A stretch of DNA of 11,062 nt from Candidatus Nomurabacteria bacterium (GTDB taxonomy: Bacteria > Patescibacteriota > Minisyncoccia > Phycocordibacterales > UBA9973), in NCBI GenBank assembly GCA_021413625.1, contig JAIOPY010000006.1, positions 1 through 11,062 on the forward strand. The letters run 5' to 3'. Positions within the stretch are counted from its first letter, which is position 1. Each line of letters starts with the position of its first letter. Positions 1 through 6,613 of this stretch are shown here, piece by piece. A program made the position numbers and the translations under genes. The notes beneath the pieces are model-generated. The model worked only from the letters and a program-made list of their open reading frames with translations. It was not told the origin of the DNA and did not search any database.

Positions 1-741
1 GGTAAAATTTTAGCCAAGACCGATGTTAAAAAAGGTTTAGATAAATTAACAATAGAACTCTTCTCCCCTACTTTATCCAGATTAGGATGGAATAAAAAGA
101 ATAAAGAAAAAAATACCGACGCCTTACTTCGCTCTCTTACTATTTCAATGTTAGGTGAGGCTGGAGACAAAAAAGTTATAGCCGAAGCAAAGAAAAGATT
201 TAGCGGAATACTTAAAGGCGCTCATGTGGACCCAGACATTCGCGGCGCTGTTTATAGAATAGCCATGTTAAGTGGCGGATTAAAAGAATACCAAGCTCTG
301 GTTGCAAGATATAAAAAAGAGCACCTGCATGAAGAAAAAAATCGTATTGGTAACGCTTTGGGGCATTCTCAAAATCCTAAAGTATTAAAACTACTTTGCG
401 AGTTTGCGCTTTCTAAAAACGTGCGTCCGCAGGACACTGTAGGCATTTTATCTAGCGTGGGTGTAAACCCTATGGGGCGAGATATTTGGTGGAATTTTAT
501 AGTAAAAAATTGGAAGACAATGGTGTCTCGCTATGGTGAAGGCGGGCTTACCCTAGGGCGAGCAGTTCAAGCTATTTCCAGTAGTGCTGAAGAAAAGCAT
601 TTTAAATCTTTTAAAGCATTCTTTAAAACCCACGAAGCCCCTGGCGCCAAACGCGCCATAGAACAAGTCCTTGAACGCTTAGAAGGTAACATTTTGTGGT
701 TAAAGAGAGATAGGAAAAATATAGAGAGGTTTTTAAAATAA
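1..741 (+). CDS. M1-family aminopeptidase, C-terminal part (5' end outside window)
   Basis: The reading frame is open from base 1 and ends with TAA at 739-741, giving the last 246 residues of a larger protein. The pattern fits the helical ERAP1-like C-terminal domain of M1 zinc aminopeptidases (PepN / puromycin-sensitive type): an early LGW, then DPDIRGAVYRIA, VRPQDTVGILSSV, NPMGRDIWWNFIVKNW and a final NILWLKRD segment. The catalytic HExxH domain must lie upstream, outside the window. In the family this all-helical domain closes over the active site and shapes substrate access, and the enzyme removes N-terminal residues from peptides. The ATG at 148 is internal, not a start, because conserved sequence continues upstream of it. 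It converges on the dehydratase gene at 746, leaving 4 bases between them and no visible terminator. Confidence in the family is high; the exact substrate preference cannot be read from this part. Confidence 0.9.
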   Translation, partial: GKILAKTDVKKGLDKLTIELFSPTLSRLGWNKKNKEKNTDALLRSLTISMLGEAGDKKVIAEAKKRFSGILKGAHVDPDIRGAVYRIAMLSGGLKEYQALVARYKKEHLHEEKNRIGNALGHSQNPKVLKLLCEFALSKNVRPQDTVGILSSVGVNPMGRDIWWNFIVKNWKTMVSRYGEGGLTLGRAVQAISSSAEEKHFKSFKAFFKTHEAPGAKRAIEQVLERLEGNILWLKRDRKNIERFLK

Positions 742-745
742 AATA

Positions 746-1096
746 TTACTTACTCGCATCCACTTTCGCGGCGACGATGAAGTCATTCTCGGACAAACCG
801 CCGATGGCGTGGGTGTAGAGTTCTAGAACTACTTTATTGTAATAAACGTGAATGTCGGGATGGTGATTTTCGGCTTCGGCGATTTCGGACACATGGTTTA
901 CAAAGTTTATCGCGCCGACAAAATCTTTAAATTTAAATTCTTTAGAAATTCTAGCATTAACCAATGCCACAGAAGGGTCTTCATCGGAAGTCAGCGTCCA
1001 GCCAGAAACCTGCTCCATATACTTCTCTATCTCTTCCAGGTTAAGAGGTTCGGCTCCCCCTTCGCACGGCACACATTTTTTCTTCAGTAAGTCCAT
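746..1096 (-). CDS. 4a-hydroxytetrahydrobiopterin dehydratase (pterin-4a-carbinolamine dehydratase)
   Basis: The 116-residue protein is the normal size for this one-domain family. The active-site region reads ENHHPDIHVYYNKVVLELYT followed by HAIGGLSENDF, matching the family's His-His-Pro ... Tyr/Trp ... His ... Asp pattern. The enzyme dehydrates the carbinolamine form of a pterin cofactor, usually to recycle it after aromatic amino acid hydroxylation. No hydroxylase is visible here, so its local role is unknown. The start is placed at 1096, not at an in-frame ATG at 1150, because the protein from 1096 (MDLLKKKCVP) begins like other family members and because a strong extended -10 promoter lies between the two ATGs. 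There is no Shine-Dalgarno site. It is transcribed divergently from the PRPP synthetase gene. Confidence 0.9.
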   Translation of the reverse strand: MDLLKKKCVPCEGGAEPLNLEEIEKYMEQVSGWTLTSDEDPSVALVNARISKEFKFKDFVGAINFVNHVSEIAEAENHHPDIHVYYNKVVLELYTHAIGGLSENDFIVAAKVDASK

Positions 1097-1102
1097 CCCA
1101 CC

Positions 1103-1111
1103 ATTATAGCA
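1103..1111 (-). promoter_or_regulatory. Extended -10 promoter of the pterin dehydratase gene, leaderless spacing
   Basis: On the minus strand the sequence reads TGC-TATAAT, a perfect extended -10 element, and then only 6 nt before the ATG at 1096. Transcription would start at or within a base or two of the A of the start codon, so the mRNA is predicted to be leaderless. No good -35 is visible at 17 bp, as is common with TGn-extended promoters. Confidence 0.7.
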
Positions 1112-1135
1112 AAAACAAGGTGAAAATTCTTTAAA

Positions 1136-1164
1136 TTGAAAGAATTGCAACGATAATATATAAT
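1136..1164 (+). promoter_or_regulatory. Promoter of prs (TTGAAA, 17 bp, TATAAT), leaderless spacing
   Basis: TTGAAA at 1136-1141 and TATAAT at 1159-1164 are separated by exactly 17 bp, a near-consensus housekeeping promoter. Only 6 nt (1165-1170) lie between the -10 and the ATG at 1171, and no Shine-Dalgarno sequence is present, so the transcript should begin at the start codon. Confidence 0.75.
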
Positions 1165-1170
1165 CTCTAC

Positions 1171-2019
1171 ATGCAAAAATTAATCACCCCGTATGCCCAC
1201 TCCTTCGGAAAGCCAAATGTTGTAATCAAGCATTTTCCAGACAGCGAGTCTTACATCCTAATCCCTCAAATAAAATCTCTAAAAAACAAACCTATAACCA
1301 TCTACCACTCCCTTTATCCTGAGCCAGATAAAAGAATTTTTGAACTCCTGCTTATCCTCTCCAGAGTTAAAAAAGAAACTAAAAATATAAGCTTATTTGT
1401 GCCTTACTTGCCCTATGCCCGCCAAGACCGAGAGTGTAAAACCGGTGAAGCCGTAAGCGCAGATGTACTTTGTGTCTTGCTTAAAAATTTTGGAGTAAAA
1501 AAACTAACCACTTATGATTGCCATTTCTTGCCTTGCCCAGGCAATTTCAAAAGAAGCGGGCTTAATATAGAAAACAAATCCGCAGGCAAAGAGCTCGTAA
1601 AATATGCAAAAAAATATTTTGGCAAAAACAAATTTTTAGTTATCTCTCCAGATGAAGGCGCTTCATACTTTACCGAAAACGCCCAAGGCCACGCCTTAAA
1701 GAAAACTCGCAAACGCGAAGAGCATGGTCTAGAAACTGAAGTTCATAAAATAGAGGGCGAGGTAGATGTAGAAGGTAAAAATATCTGCATCCTAGATGAC
1801 ATCATAGCCACCGGTGGCACCATCGTAAAAGCAGTAGAACACCTAAAAGCTCGTGGCGCTAAAAGAATCATAGTCGGCGCCACTCACGGCGTTTTTGCTA
1901 AAGACGGCATTGCTAAAAAAATAATAAACGCTAACACCGAGCAACTATTTATTACTAACTCAATTCTAAAAAATAATCTAGAGAGTTTTATTCACGTAGT
2001 TAAACTCAACACAAACTAA
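1171..2019 (+). CDS. prs: Ribose-phosphate pyrophosphokinase (PRPP synthetase)
   Basis: The enzyme makes 5-phosphoribosyl diphosphate from ribose 5-phosphate and ATP, feeding nucleotide, histidine and tryptophan synthesis. The 282-residue protein is shorter than the roughly 315 residues of typical bacterial enzymes and resembles the compact archaeal-like form. Visible landmarks are PYLPYARQDR with GEAVSADVL (residues about 78-100, ATP-side motif), the SPDEGA segment (159-164), KKTRKRE (177-183) and the PRPP loop ILDDIIATGGT (207-217), in which Asp209 and Asp210 are conserved and Ala replaces the usual Asp before TGGT. The ATG at 1171 is the start set by the promoter 6 nt upstream. Its TAA overlaps the TAG of the convergent ribA gene within the four bases CTAA at 2016-2019, so the two units meet with no terminator between them. 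Confidence 0.9.
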   Translation: MQKLITPYAHSFGKPNVVIKHFPDSESYILIPQIKSLKNKPITIYHSLYPEPDKRIFELLLILSRVKKETKNISLFVPYLPYARQDRECKTGEAVSADVLCVLLKNFGVKKLTTYDCHFLPCPGNFKRSGLNIENKSAGKELVKYAKKYFGKNKFLVISPDEGASYFTENAQGHALKKTRKREEHGLETEVHKIEGEVDVEGKNICILDDIIATGGTIVKAVEHLKARGAKRIIVGATHGVFAKDGIAKKIINANTEQLFITNSILKNNLESFIHVVKLNTN

Positions 2020-2621
2020 TCTAGGTTTAATTTGTGATTCATCTTATCTCTTTTAGTTAAAAGATAATCTATGTTATGAATATTTGATTCCACTTGGATT
2101 GGAATATTCTCTACAACTTCTAAACCATATTCTTTAAGCCCTTCCATTTTATCTGGGTTATTGCTTAAAAGTTTTATTTTTGAAATGCCTAAATCACGCA
2201 AAATTTCTGCGCCCACACCATAATCCCGCTCATCCATCTTAAAGCCAAGCTCTAGGTTGGCTTCCACAGTATCACTACCATTTTCTTGCAGTTTGTATGC
2301 TTTTAATTTGTTTATAAGCCCAATACCCCGCCCTTCTTGATTTAAATAAAGAATGACACCTTTGCCTTCCGTCTCAATTATTTGCATGGCTTTTTCTAAT
2401 TGAGGACCACAATCACAACGCAGGGAGCCAAAAACATCTCCCGTCATACACGATGAATGGATACGCGCTAAAACTGCTTCATCTTTTTCCCATCTTCCTT
2501 TTACTAAAGCTAGGTGTTGCTCTCCTGTAGTTTCTACACTGTAAGCATATAAAACAAAATCGCCGTATTTGGTCGGCAATTTAACTTCTGTTTCTTTTTT
2601 TATTAAAACTTTTTCTTTCAT
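2016..2621 (-). CDS. ribA: GTP cyclohydrolase II
   Basis: This enzyme opens GTP to 2,5-diamino-6-ribosylamino-4(3H)-pyrimidinone 5'-phosphate, the first step of the pyrimidine branch of riboflavin synthesis. At 201 residues it is the stand-alone form; no DHBP synthase (RibB) domain is attached. The zinc site is visible as Cys58, Cys69 and Cys71 in SSCMTGDVFGSLRCDCG. The substrate-binding core follows as YLNQEGRGIGLINKLKAYKLQ (residues 92-112), DTVEAN (117-122), MDERDYGVGAEIL (129-141) and LLSNNPDKM (151-159). The start codon shares one base with the ribH stop (TAATG), indicating translational coupling, and it is the last gene of the unit that begins with aspS. It overlaps the convergent prs by four bases. 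Confidence 0.93.
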   Translation of the reverse strand: MKEKVLIKKETEVKLPTKYGDFVLYAYSVETTGEQHLALVKGRWEKDEAVLARIHSSCMTGDVFGSLRCDCGPQLEKAMQIIETEGKGVILYLNQEGRGIGLINKLKAYKLQENGSDTVEANLELGFKMDERDYGVGAEILRDLGISKIKLLSNNPDKMEGLKEYGLEVVENIPIQVESNIHNIDYLLTKRDKMNHKLNLD

Positions 2622-3085
2622 TATTTCAACAAACCTAATTCTAATGAAGCGAGTGCTGCCTCACCTCCCACATGAATCCTTGCTTTAGCTTGTTTCATAT
2701 TATTTACTGTCAGCACTCCAAAGCCCACTGGGATATCATCTTCCAACATAACTTCTAGCACGCCTTCTTGTGCCATTTTAGCTACGTAGTCAAAATGCGG
2801 AGTCTCACCTTTAATGATGCACCCTAAGGCAACTAGAAAATCGTATTTTCTTTTGCTTAATTTCGCCATTTTATGTAAAGCAAAAGGTATTTCCACTGAA
2901 CCCGCCACTTTTACCACTTCTATATCTTTGGCGCTGACACCACTTTTTTTAAGCGCTTCTAATGCAGACTCTAAAAGCCCTGCGGTGATTTCAGGGTTCC
3001 AGCGCGCTACCACGATGCCTGCTTTTAAGCCTTTACCATTCAAATATCTAGCTGTGTGTCCTTTTTGTTTATTTTCTATTTGCAT
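2621..3085 (-). CDS. ribH: 6,7-dimethyl-8-ribityllumazine synthase
   Basis: Lumazine synthase condenses the ribitylamino-pyrimidine with 3,4-dihydroxy-2-butanone 4-phosphate to form lumazine, the penultimate riboflavin step. The 154-residue protein is of normal length. Landmarks are VVARWNPEIT (residues 25-34, the Trp that stacks on substrate), VAGSVEIPFAL (60-70), the signature VALGCIIKGETPHFDYV (85-101) with catalytic His97, PVGFGVLT (119-126) and a C-terminal GGEAALASLELG. It overlaps the 3' end of ribE by 17 nt and touches ribA by one base, so translation is coupled; no Shine-Dalgarno site is present. A DHBP source (RibB) is not encoded in the window. Confidence 0.95.
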   Translation of the reverse strand: MQIENKQKGHTARYLNGKGLKAGIVVARWNPEITAGLLESALEALKKSGVSAKDIEVVKVAGSVEIPFALHKMAKLSKRKYDFLVALGCIIKGETPHFDYVAKMAQEGVLEVMLEDDIPVGFGVLTVNNMKQAKARIHVGGEAALASLELGLLK

Positions 3086-3644
3086 GGGCGTATTTAGCTA
3101 ATATATCAAATTCTAAATTAACAAAATCACTTTTCTTTTTTTCTTTTAAATTCGTATGCGCTAAAGTAAAAGGAATTATTTTTACCACAAAAGAATCTTT
3201 TAAAACACGAGCTACGGTCAGGCTTACCCCTTCTACAGCCACCGAACCTTTATAAACCAAAAATTTTCTAAATTCTTTTGGTGTTTTTATTTCAAACACT
3301 TGTGAATTGCCTTCCTTTTTGATACTCAAAATTTTACCTTTCTCATCAATATGCCCTAGAACTATATGTCCATCTAAAGGGTCGCCATACTTCATAGAAC
3401 GCTCTAGGTTCACTGTATCACCTTTCTTTATAAAACCTAAATTAGAGAGTTTTAAAGTCTCCGGCATGTATTCAAAAGAAATACTCTTACCTATTTTTTT
3501 AACTGTAGAGCAAACACCATTTACGGTTATACTCTCACCCAGCTTTACCTTGCCGAGATTATTTAAAACTTCTAACACAAGCCCATCTTTTTCGGCTTTT
3601 ACACTTTTTACTTTTGCAGTTTTAGAAATTATGCCTGTGAACAT
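3069..3644 (-). CDS. ribE: Riboflavin synthase, alpha subunit
   Basis: Riboflavin synthase dismutates two lumazines into riboflavin and the ribitylamino-pyrimidine. The 191-residue protein shows the two tandem lumazine-binding barrels of the family. The first starts with the signature MFTGII and contains SITVNGVCSTV (about residues 38-48), followed by FEYMPETL (57-64) and GDPLDGHIVLGHID, which leads into the second. The second contains GSVAVEGVSLTVARV and IPFTLAHTNL. The usual Leu of VNGVCLTV is Ser here, a small departure. The start overlaps the end of the riboflavin kinase gene by 16 nt, and its own end overlaps ribH by 17 nt, as expected for a tightly coupled operon. The symbol follows the ribE/ribC usage for the alpha subunit. 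Confidence 0.93.
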   Translation of the reverse strand: MFTGIISKTAKVKSVKAEKDGLVLEVLNNLGKVKLGESITVNGVCSTVKKIGKSISFEYMPETLKLSNLGFIKKGDTVNLERSMKYGDPLDGHIVLGHIDEKGKILSIKKEGNSQVFEIKTPKEFRKFLVYKGSVAVEGVSLTVARVLKDSFVVKIIPFTLAHTNLKEKKKSDFVNLEFDILAKYAHANRK

Positions 3645-3970
3645 ACCTCAATATCTTTTTTTATTTGTTCTATTAATTCCTCTTCGTTCTCAAAATCTTT
3701 ATAAGCTCTTAAAAATTTATTTATATTTAAAATAACTTCTTTACCATAAGCGTCCCCACTGTAGCCGATAATGTGCGCTTCCACTTTTTCGTTTGGACCA
3801 AGCACAATGCCGGCTTTGTATTCTTTACCGTCTAAAATTCCTATCCCAGCATAAACACCACTTGAAGGTAAGCCTTTGAGGTCTGTTTTCAAATTCACCG
3901 TAGGAAACCCAAGTTTCTTGCCATAGCCATCACCTTTTATCACTTTACCTTTTAGGGTATATAACATCAT
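3629..3970 (-). CDS. Riboflavin kinase (single-domain, flavokinase)
   Basis: Flavokinase phosphorylates riboflavin to FMN. In most bacteria it is the C-terminal half of the bifunctional RibF (about 310 residues). Here only the kinase barrel is present: 113 residues with the metal/nucleotide motif KLGFPTVNL (about residues 19-27), GVYAGIGIL (38-46), VEAHIIGYSGDAYGKEV (63-79) and a C-terminal LRAY...EELIEQIKKDI. No FMN adenylyltransferase domain is attached, so FAD must be made by a separate enzyme or taken up. The start ATGATG overlaps the stop of the upstream gene by 4 nt. Either of the two adjacent ATGs (3970 or 3967) could be used; 3970 gives the classic ATGA overlap. Its position immediately before ribE supports a flavin role. 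Confidence 0.85.
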   Translation of the reverse strand: MMLYTLKGKVIKGDGYGKKLGFPTVNLKTDLKGLPSSGVYAGIGILDGKEYKAGIVLGPNEKVEAHIIGYSGDAYGKEVILNINKFLRAYKDFENEEELIEQIKKDIEVCSQA

Positions 3971-4389
3971 CTTCTCTTATTAGGATACTTCTTTTTAAAA
4001 TCTTCTGCATCACCAAATTTGGCAAAATTATTTTCTATTTGGTCGCTAGGAGCCTTAAATCCTGGAGCATTTTTATGCATTATGCCACACCAATATTGCT
4101 CGGTTCTGCCAGCAATTTCTTTTTGATACCTAAGTAATCCATTGGCATAACCGCAATACATACAAAAAACTTTCTGCAAAGGGTTTAAATATTGCAACCT
4201 AGCTCTGTCAAAAATAAGTATATACTCACTTCTTTTTACATAAGGGATTTTGCATACTGGAAAAGCAACCCGATGGTATATTTCAATCACTAGGTCGCTT
4301 AAAAAAAGAAAAGGCAAAGGCAATATAATAAAAGGCACTAAGAACCAATGACCTGGGCTTCTACTGTAGGAGGTTTTAAGGTATTCCAT
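3967..4389 (-). CDS. Small membrane-anchored Cys-rich protein of unknown function
   Basis: The 140-residue protein is not one I can name. After a short polar N-terminus it has one hydrophobic segment (about residues 15-33, WFLVPFIILPLPFLFLSDL), then a mostly soluble domain. That domain has Cys46, a CMYCG motif (Cys75 and Cys78) followed by YANGLLRYQKEIAGRTEQYWCGIMHK, and a GDAEDFKKKY tail. The CxxC plus the later Cys-x4-His could bind a metal or form a redox pair; this is inference. It lies 1 nt after the aspS stop and overlaps the riboflavin kinase start by 4 nt, so it is co-transcribed with both. No Shine-Dalgarno site is seen. The gene is clearly real: it bridges two coupled genes and has protein-like composition. 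Confidence 0.75.
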   Translation of the reverse strand: MEYLKTSYSRSPGHWFLVPFIILPLPFLFLSDLVIEIYHRVAFPVCKIPYVKRSEYILIFDRARLQYLNPLQKVFCMYCGYANGLLRYQKEIAGRTEQYWCGIMHKNAPGFKAPSDQIENNFAKFGDAEDFKKKYPNKRR

Positions 4390-4390
4390 A

Positions 4391-5785
4391 CTATTTACCC
4401 AATTTTATACCAAGTTCTTTCAGTTGTTTTTCGCTTATTGGAGCTGGAGCACCCATCATTAGGTCTCTACCTTCGCCTGTCTTTGGAAATGCAATAACTT
4501 CACGTATATTCGGTTCATTTTGAAGAATCATAACAATACGGTCAATACCTGGAGCAAAGCCACCATGTGGTGGAGCACCGTAAGTAAATGCTTCTAGCAT
4601 ATGTCCAAATTTTTTTTGTTGTTCCTCTTCGCTTATTTTTAGAAGTTCAAAAACTCTCTTTTGGATATCTCGCTCGTGAATTCTTATACTGCCAGAAGAA
4701 AGTTCATATCCGTTTAAAACCAAATCATAGGCATTTGCTCTAATAGAAAACATATCTTCACCCTTGATGAATTTTTCTTTATCTTCCTCTTTTATTGAGC
4801 AAAATGGGTGATGAACAGCCTGTAGTTCACCATCGTCAGTTTTTTCAAACATTGGAAAATCTAAAACCCAGCAAAATGCTAATTCATTCGGGTCATTCTT
4901 GTCTTTACGTAAATCAGGCTTATCAGAACCATATTTTTCCATAGATTCAGCATACGACATTCTTGGAAAAGGCACTTGGCTTATTTTCTTTTCTGGATAA
5001 ACTGATTTAATTAATTCTATAAACATCCCTTCGGTATAATTCAAAACGTCCTCTTGAGTTACAAAAGACATTTCAAAATCCAATTGGGTAAATTCTGGTT
5101 GGCGGTCTCCCCTGGTGTCTTCATCTCTCATGCATCTAGCGACTTGAAAATATTTTTCAAAACCAGCCACCATACAAAGTTGTTTAAATTGCTGAGGAGA
5201 CTGTGGTAACACATAAAACTGACCATGAAAAAGTCTAGAAGGCACAACATACTCCCTTGACCCTTCTGGTGTACCTTTCATCATTATTGGAGTTTCAATT
5301 TCAATAAAATCATTGTCATGCATGTATTTTCTAAAAAAAGTGATTATCTTATCTCTCATTCTAATATTTTTTTGCATTCGTTCAGTACGAAGGTCAAGAT
5401 ACTTATACTTCATTCGTATATCTTCATTTACACCTATTGTGTTTTCGTTTATTTGGAAAGGGGTTGTCTCAGCTTTATTTAAAACTTCAATACCTGTAAC
5501 TTCAAGTTCTACGTCGCCATTTAAAACTCCTTGCTTAATATTTTTCTCTGGACGTTTATTTACAATTCCAGAAACTTTCAAAACCCATTCTGGTCTAATT
5601 TCTTTTGCTTTTTCTATAGCTTCCGCATGGCTAGGTAAAACCACGCATTGCACCAGCCCGCTCATGTCTCGCATATCAAAAAATACCATTTTGCCTTGGT
5701 CACGTCTGACATCCACCCAGCCGGCAACAGTTATTTCTTTACCAACATTATCCTTTAAATCTTTTAAGTAAATCCTATTTTTCAT
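4391..5785 (-). CDS. aspS: Aspartyl-tRNA synthetase, bacterial type lacking the GAD insertion domain
   Basis: This class II enzyme charges tRNA-Asp. It begins with an anticodon-binding OB fold (about residues 1-110, VAGWVDVRRDQGKMVFFDMRD). The catalytic core follows, with GSREYVVPSR and FYVLPQSPQQFKQL (175-202), motif 2 MRDEDTRGDRQPEFTQLDFEMSF (219-241) and motif 3 GGFAPGIDRIVM (408-419). Sequence details such as YGSDKPDLR make it bacterial in type, but it has only 464 residues against about 590. The gap falls exactly where the GAD insertion sits: DLR (293) is followed within ten residues by LAFCWVLDFPMFE. The residues EKNI near position 81 resemble the Asp-specific E. coli enzyme more than non-discriminating ones; this is a tentative reading. 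It is first in the riboflavin transcription unit, and its promoter ends 6 nt before the ATG. Confidence 0.95.
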   Translation of the reverse strand: MKNRIYLKDLKDNVGKEITVAGWVDVRRDQGKMVFFDMRDMSGLVQCVVLPSHAEAIEKAKEIRPEWVLKVSGIVNKRPEKNIKQGVLNGDVELEVTGIEVLNKAETTPFQINENTIGVNEDIRMKYKYLDLRTERMQKNIRMRDKIITFFRKYMHDNDFIEIETPIMMKGTPEGSREYVVPSRLFHGQFYVLPQSPQQFKQLCMVAGFEKYFQVARCMRDEDTRGDRQPEFTQLDFEMSFVTQEDVLNYTEGMFIELIKSVYPEKKISQVPFPRMSYAESMEKYGSDKPDLRKDKNDPNELAFCWVLDFPMFEKTDDGELQAVHHPFCSIKEEDKEKFIKGEDMFSIRANAYDLVLNGYELSSGSIRIHERDIQKRVFELLKISEEEQQKKFGHMLEAFTYGAPPHGGFAPGIDRIVMILQNEPNIREVIAFPKTGEGRDLMMGAPAPISEKQLKELGIKLGK

Positions 5786-5791
5786 AGGAGC

Positions 5792-5820
5792 ATTCTAACA
5801 TGAATTTAAAAAGAAAAAAA
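5792..5820 (-). promoter_or_regulatory. Promoter of the aspS-riboflavin operon, leaderless spacing
   Basis: On the minus strand TGT-TAGAAT (extended -10, hexamer at 5792-5797) stands 6 nt before the aspS ATG at 5785. The -35 position is a T-run that is also the U-tract of the terminator of the upstream gene. The six bases between -10 and ATG read GCTCCT, with no Shine-Dalgarno sequence, so the message should start at the AUG. Confidence 0.65.
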
Positions 5821-5854
5821 CTAAAGCCAGTAACTCCTCCCGGCGCTACTGGCT
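5812..5854 (-). terminator. Intrinsic terminator of the 5885-6181 gene
   Basis: The perfect 8-bp inverted repeat AGCCAGTA / TACTGGCT (5825-5832 with 5847-5854, loop 14 nt) is followed on the minus strand by TTAG and a T-run. It lies 31 nt after the stop of the small gene and directly before the aspS promoter, insulating the core operon from the island. Confidence 0.7.
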
Positions 5855-5884
5855 CATATGTTGCAAATCTTTCAAACGAAGAAC

Positions 5885-6181
5885 TTACACCCCCCAGAGG
5901 GTCGTGTCCGGCTTGTTGCCAGGGAAACGAGGAGCATTCATGCCCTTCGGAACCTCGGCGAGCTGCCCGTCCGCAAACGCAATGAGGACATGACAGCTCT
6001 CATGCTGATGGAACCAGCCCACCTTGGTCCGAATCAAGGTGAACTCCTTCTCACTCGCTTCCCGCGTGTGACCGCACAGAAGATGAGTGATGTGTGGCGG
6101 CACCGTGAGGTACCACCTGCCTGAGCGAATAGCCTTGAGCAACCATTCGCCAAAGCTCAGTCCCTTATTTGTCCGACTCAT
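5885..6181 (-). CDS. Small accessory protein, paralogue A (possible metal-binding Cys/His protein)
   Basis: The 98-residue protein belongs to no family I recognise. It has EW at 12-13, IRSG at 18-21, HLLCGHTREA (33-42) and GWFHQHESCH (55-64). It aligns with the product of 6312-6587: EW and (I/V)R(S/K)G fall at identical positions, and CG-x-TR...EA, W-x-H and a Cys at 63 in both are shared. The Cys and His residues could form a small zinc site; this is inference. Initiation signals are textbook: AAAGGAG at 6188-6194, 6 nt before the ATG, an upstream promoter, and a terminator after the stop. The base composition is visibly GC-richer than the flanking core genes, suggesting acquisition or a separate accessory gene pool. 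An overlapping plus-strand ORF at 5858-6124 has no such signals and is taken as a shadow. Confidence 0.65.
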   Translation of the reverse strand: MSRTNKGLSFGEWLLKAIRSGRWYLTVPPHITHLLCGHTREASEKEFTLIRTKVGWFHQHESCHVLIAFADGQLAEVPKGMNAPRFPGNKPDTTLWGV

Positions 6182-6200
6182 TCCACGCTCCTTTGTCCTT

Positions 6201-6241
6201 ACTATAACATAAATATATAAAAATACAAGCTTAGGTAAAAT
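6201..6241 (-). promoter_or_regulatory. Promoter of the 5885-6181 gene
   Basis: On the minus strand TTGTAT (6223-6228), a 16-bp spacer and TATAGT (6201-6206) preceded by TGT form a good extended promoter. The predicted 5' leader is about 14 nt and holds the AAAGGAG ribosome site at 6188-6194. The segment 6213-6241 is a near copy (25 of 29 bases) of 8254-8282, upstream of the attenuator-controlled gene. Confidence 0.65.
6213..6241. repeat. Promoter-associated repeat, copy 1 (copy 2 at 8254-8282)
   Basis: A 29-bp segment matches 8254-8282 at 25 positions and has the same orientation relative to its downstream gene. Both copies contain a 13-bp AT-rich core identical in the two, followed on the plus strand by AAGC and GGTAAAAT. 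Both lie in promoter regions of accessory genes. Confidence 0.6.
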
Positions 6242-6247
6242 TTAAAT

Positions 6248-6281
6248 AAAAAAAAGCGAACGCACTGTTGGGCACGTTCGC
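6248..6281 (-). terminator. Intrinsic terminator of the 6312-6587 gene
   Basis: GCGAACG and CGTTCGC (6256-6262 with 6275-6281) form a perfect 7-bp GC-rich stem, extendable inward by three pairs, two of them G-U. It is followed on the minus strand by eight Ts (6248-6255). It starts about 30 nt after the stop codon of the upstream gene: a strong, classical Rho-independent terminator. Confidence 0.85.
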
Positions 6282-6311
6282 CAAAGCCAAAATGGGTTTA
6301 ACTCTTTATTG

Positions 6312-6587
6312 CTAGAGGTCCCATCTCATTTCCACTCGGCTCCGCTTCGCTCGGTTCGCCTTGGGTTCGGGCATCTCGGGCAAGCCGAGGGGCTTGCCAC
6401 ACTTGACGTGAACCCACGCCAGCGCCCGGCGCCACCCCATGGCAAACGGCGGGTCAGCTTCGCGCCGCGTGCAACCACACGGCAACTCCAGGACCTTGGT
6501 TGACACACTGAAGAAGTCAGACTCCCCCTTGCGCACCACCCGGTCATACCATTCAAGCAGAATCTGCAACTGCGGCTGCGGGCCCAT
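6312..6587 (-). CDS. Small accessory protein, paralogue B (possible metal-binding Cys/His protein)
   Basis: This 91-residue protein is homologous by eye to the product of the next gene downstream (5885-6181). Shared elements are EW at 12-13, VRKG at 18-21, LPCGCTRREA (35-44) against LLCGHTREA, and AWVHVKC (57-63) against GWFHQHESC, with Cys63 at the same position. The rest is divergent and the C-terminus is basic (KANRAKRSR). A CxC plus H-x-x-C arrangement (Cys37, Cys39, His60, Cys63) could bind zinc; this is inference. A GAGAGGA ribosome site lies 8 nt before the ATG, an extended -10 promoter is upstream and a strong terminator follows. The DNA is notably GC-rich. A longer overlapping frame (6326-6670, minus) lacks a ribosome site, reads as Arg/Trp/Cys-rich low-quality protein and is rejected. 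Confidence 0.65.
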   Translation of the reverse strand: MGPQPQLQILLEWYDRVVRKGESDFFSVSTKVLELPCGCTRREADPPFAMGWRRALAWVHVKCGKPLGLPEMPEPKANRAKRSRVEMRWDL

Positions 6588-6613
6588 ACGGGTATTCCTC
6601 TCTCAAAGGCGCA

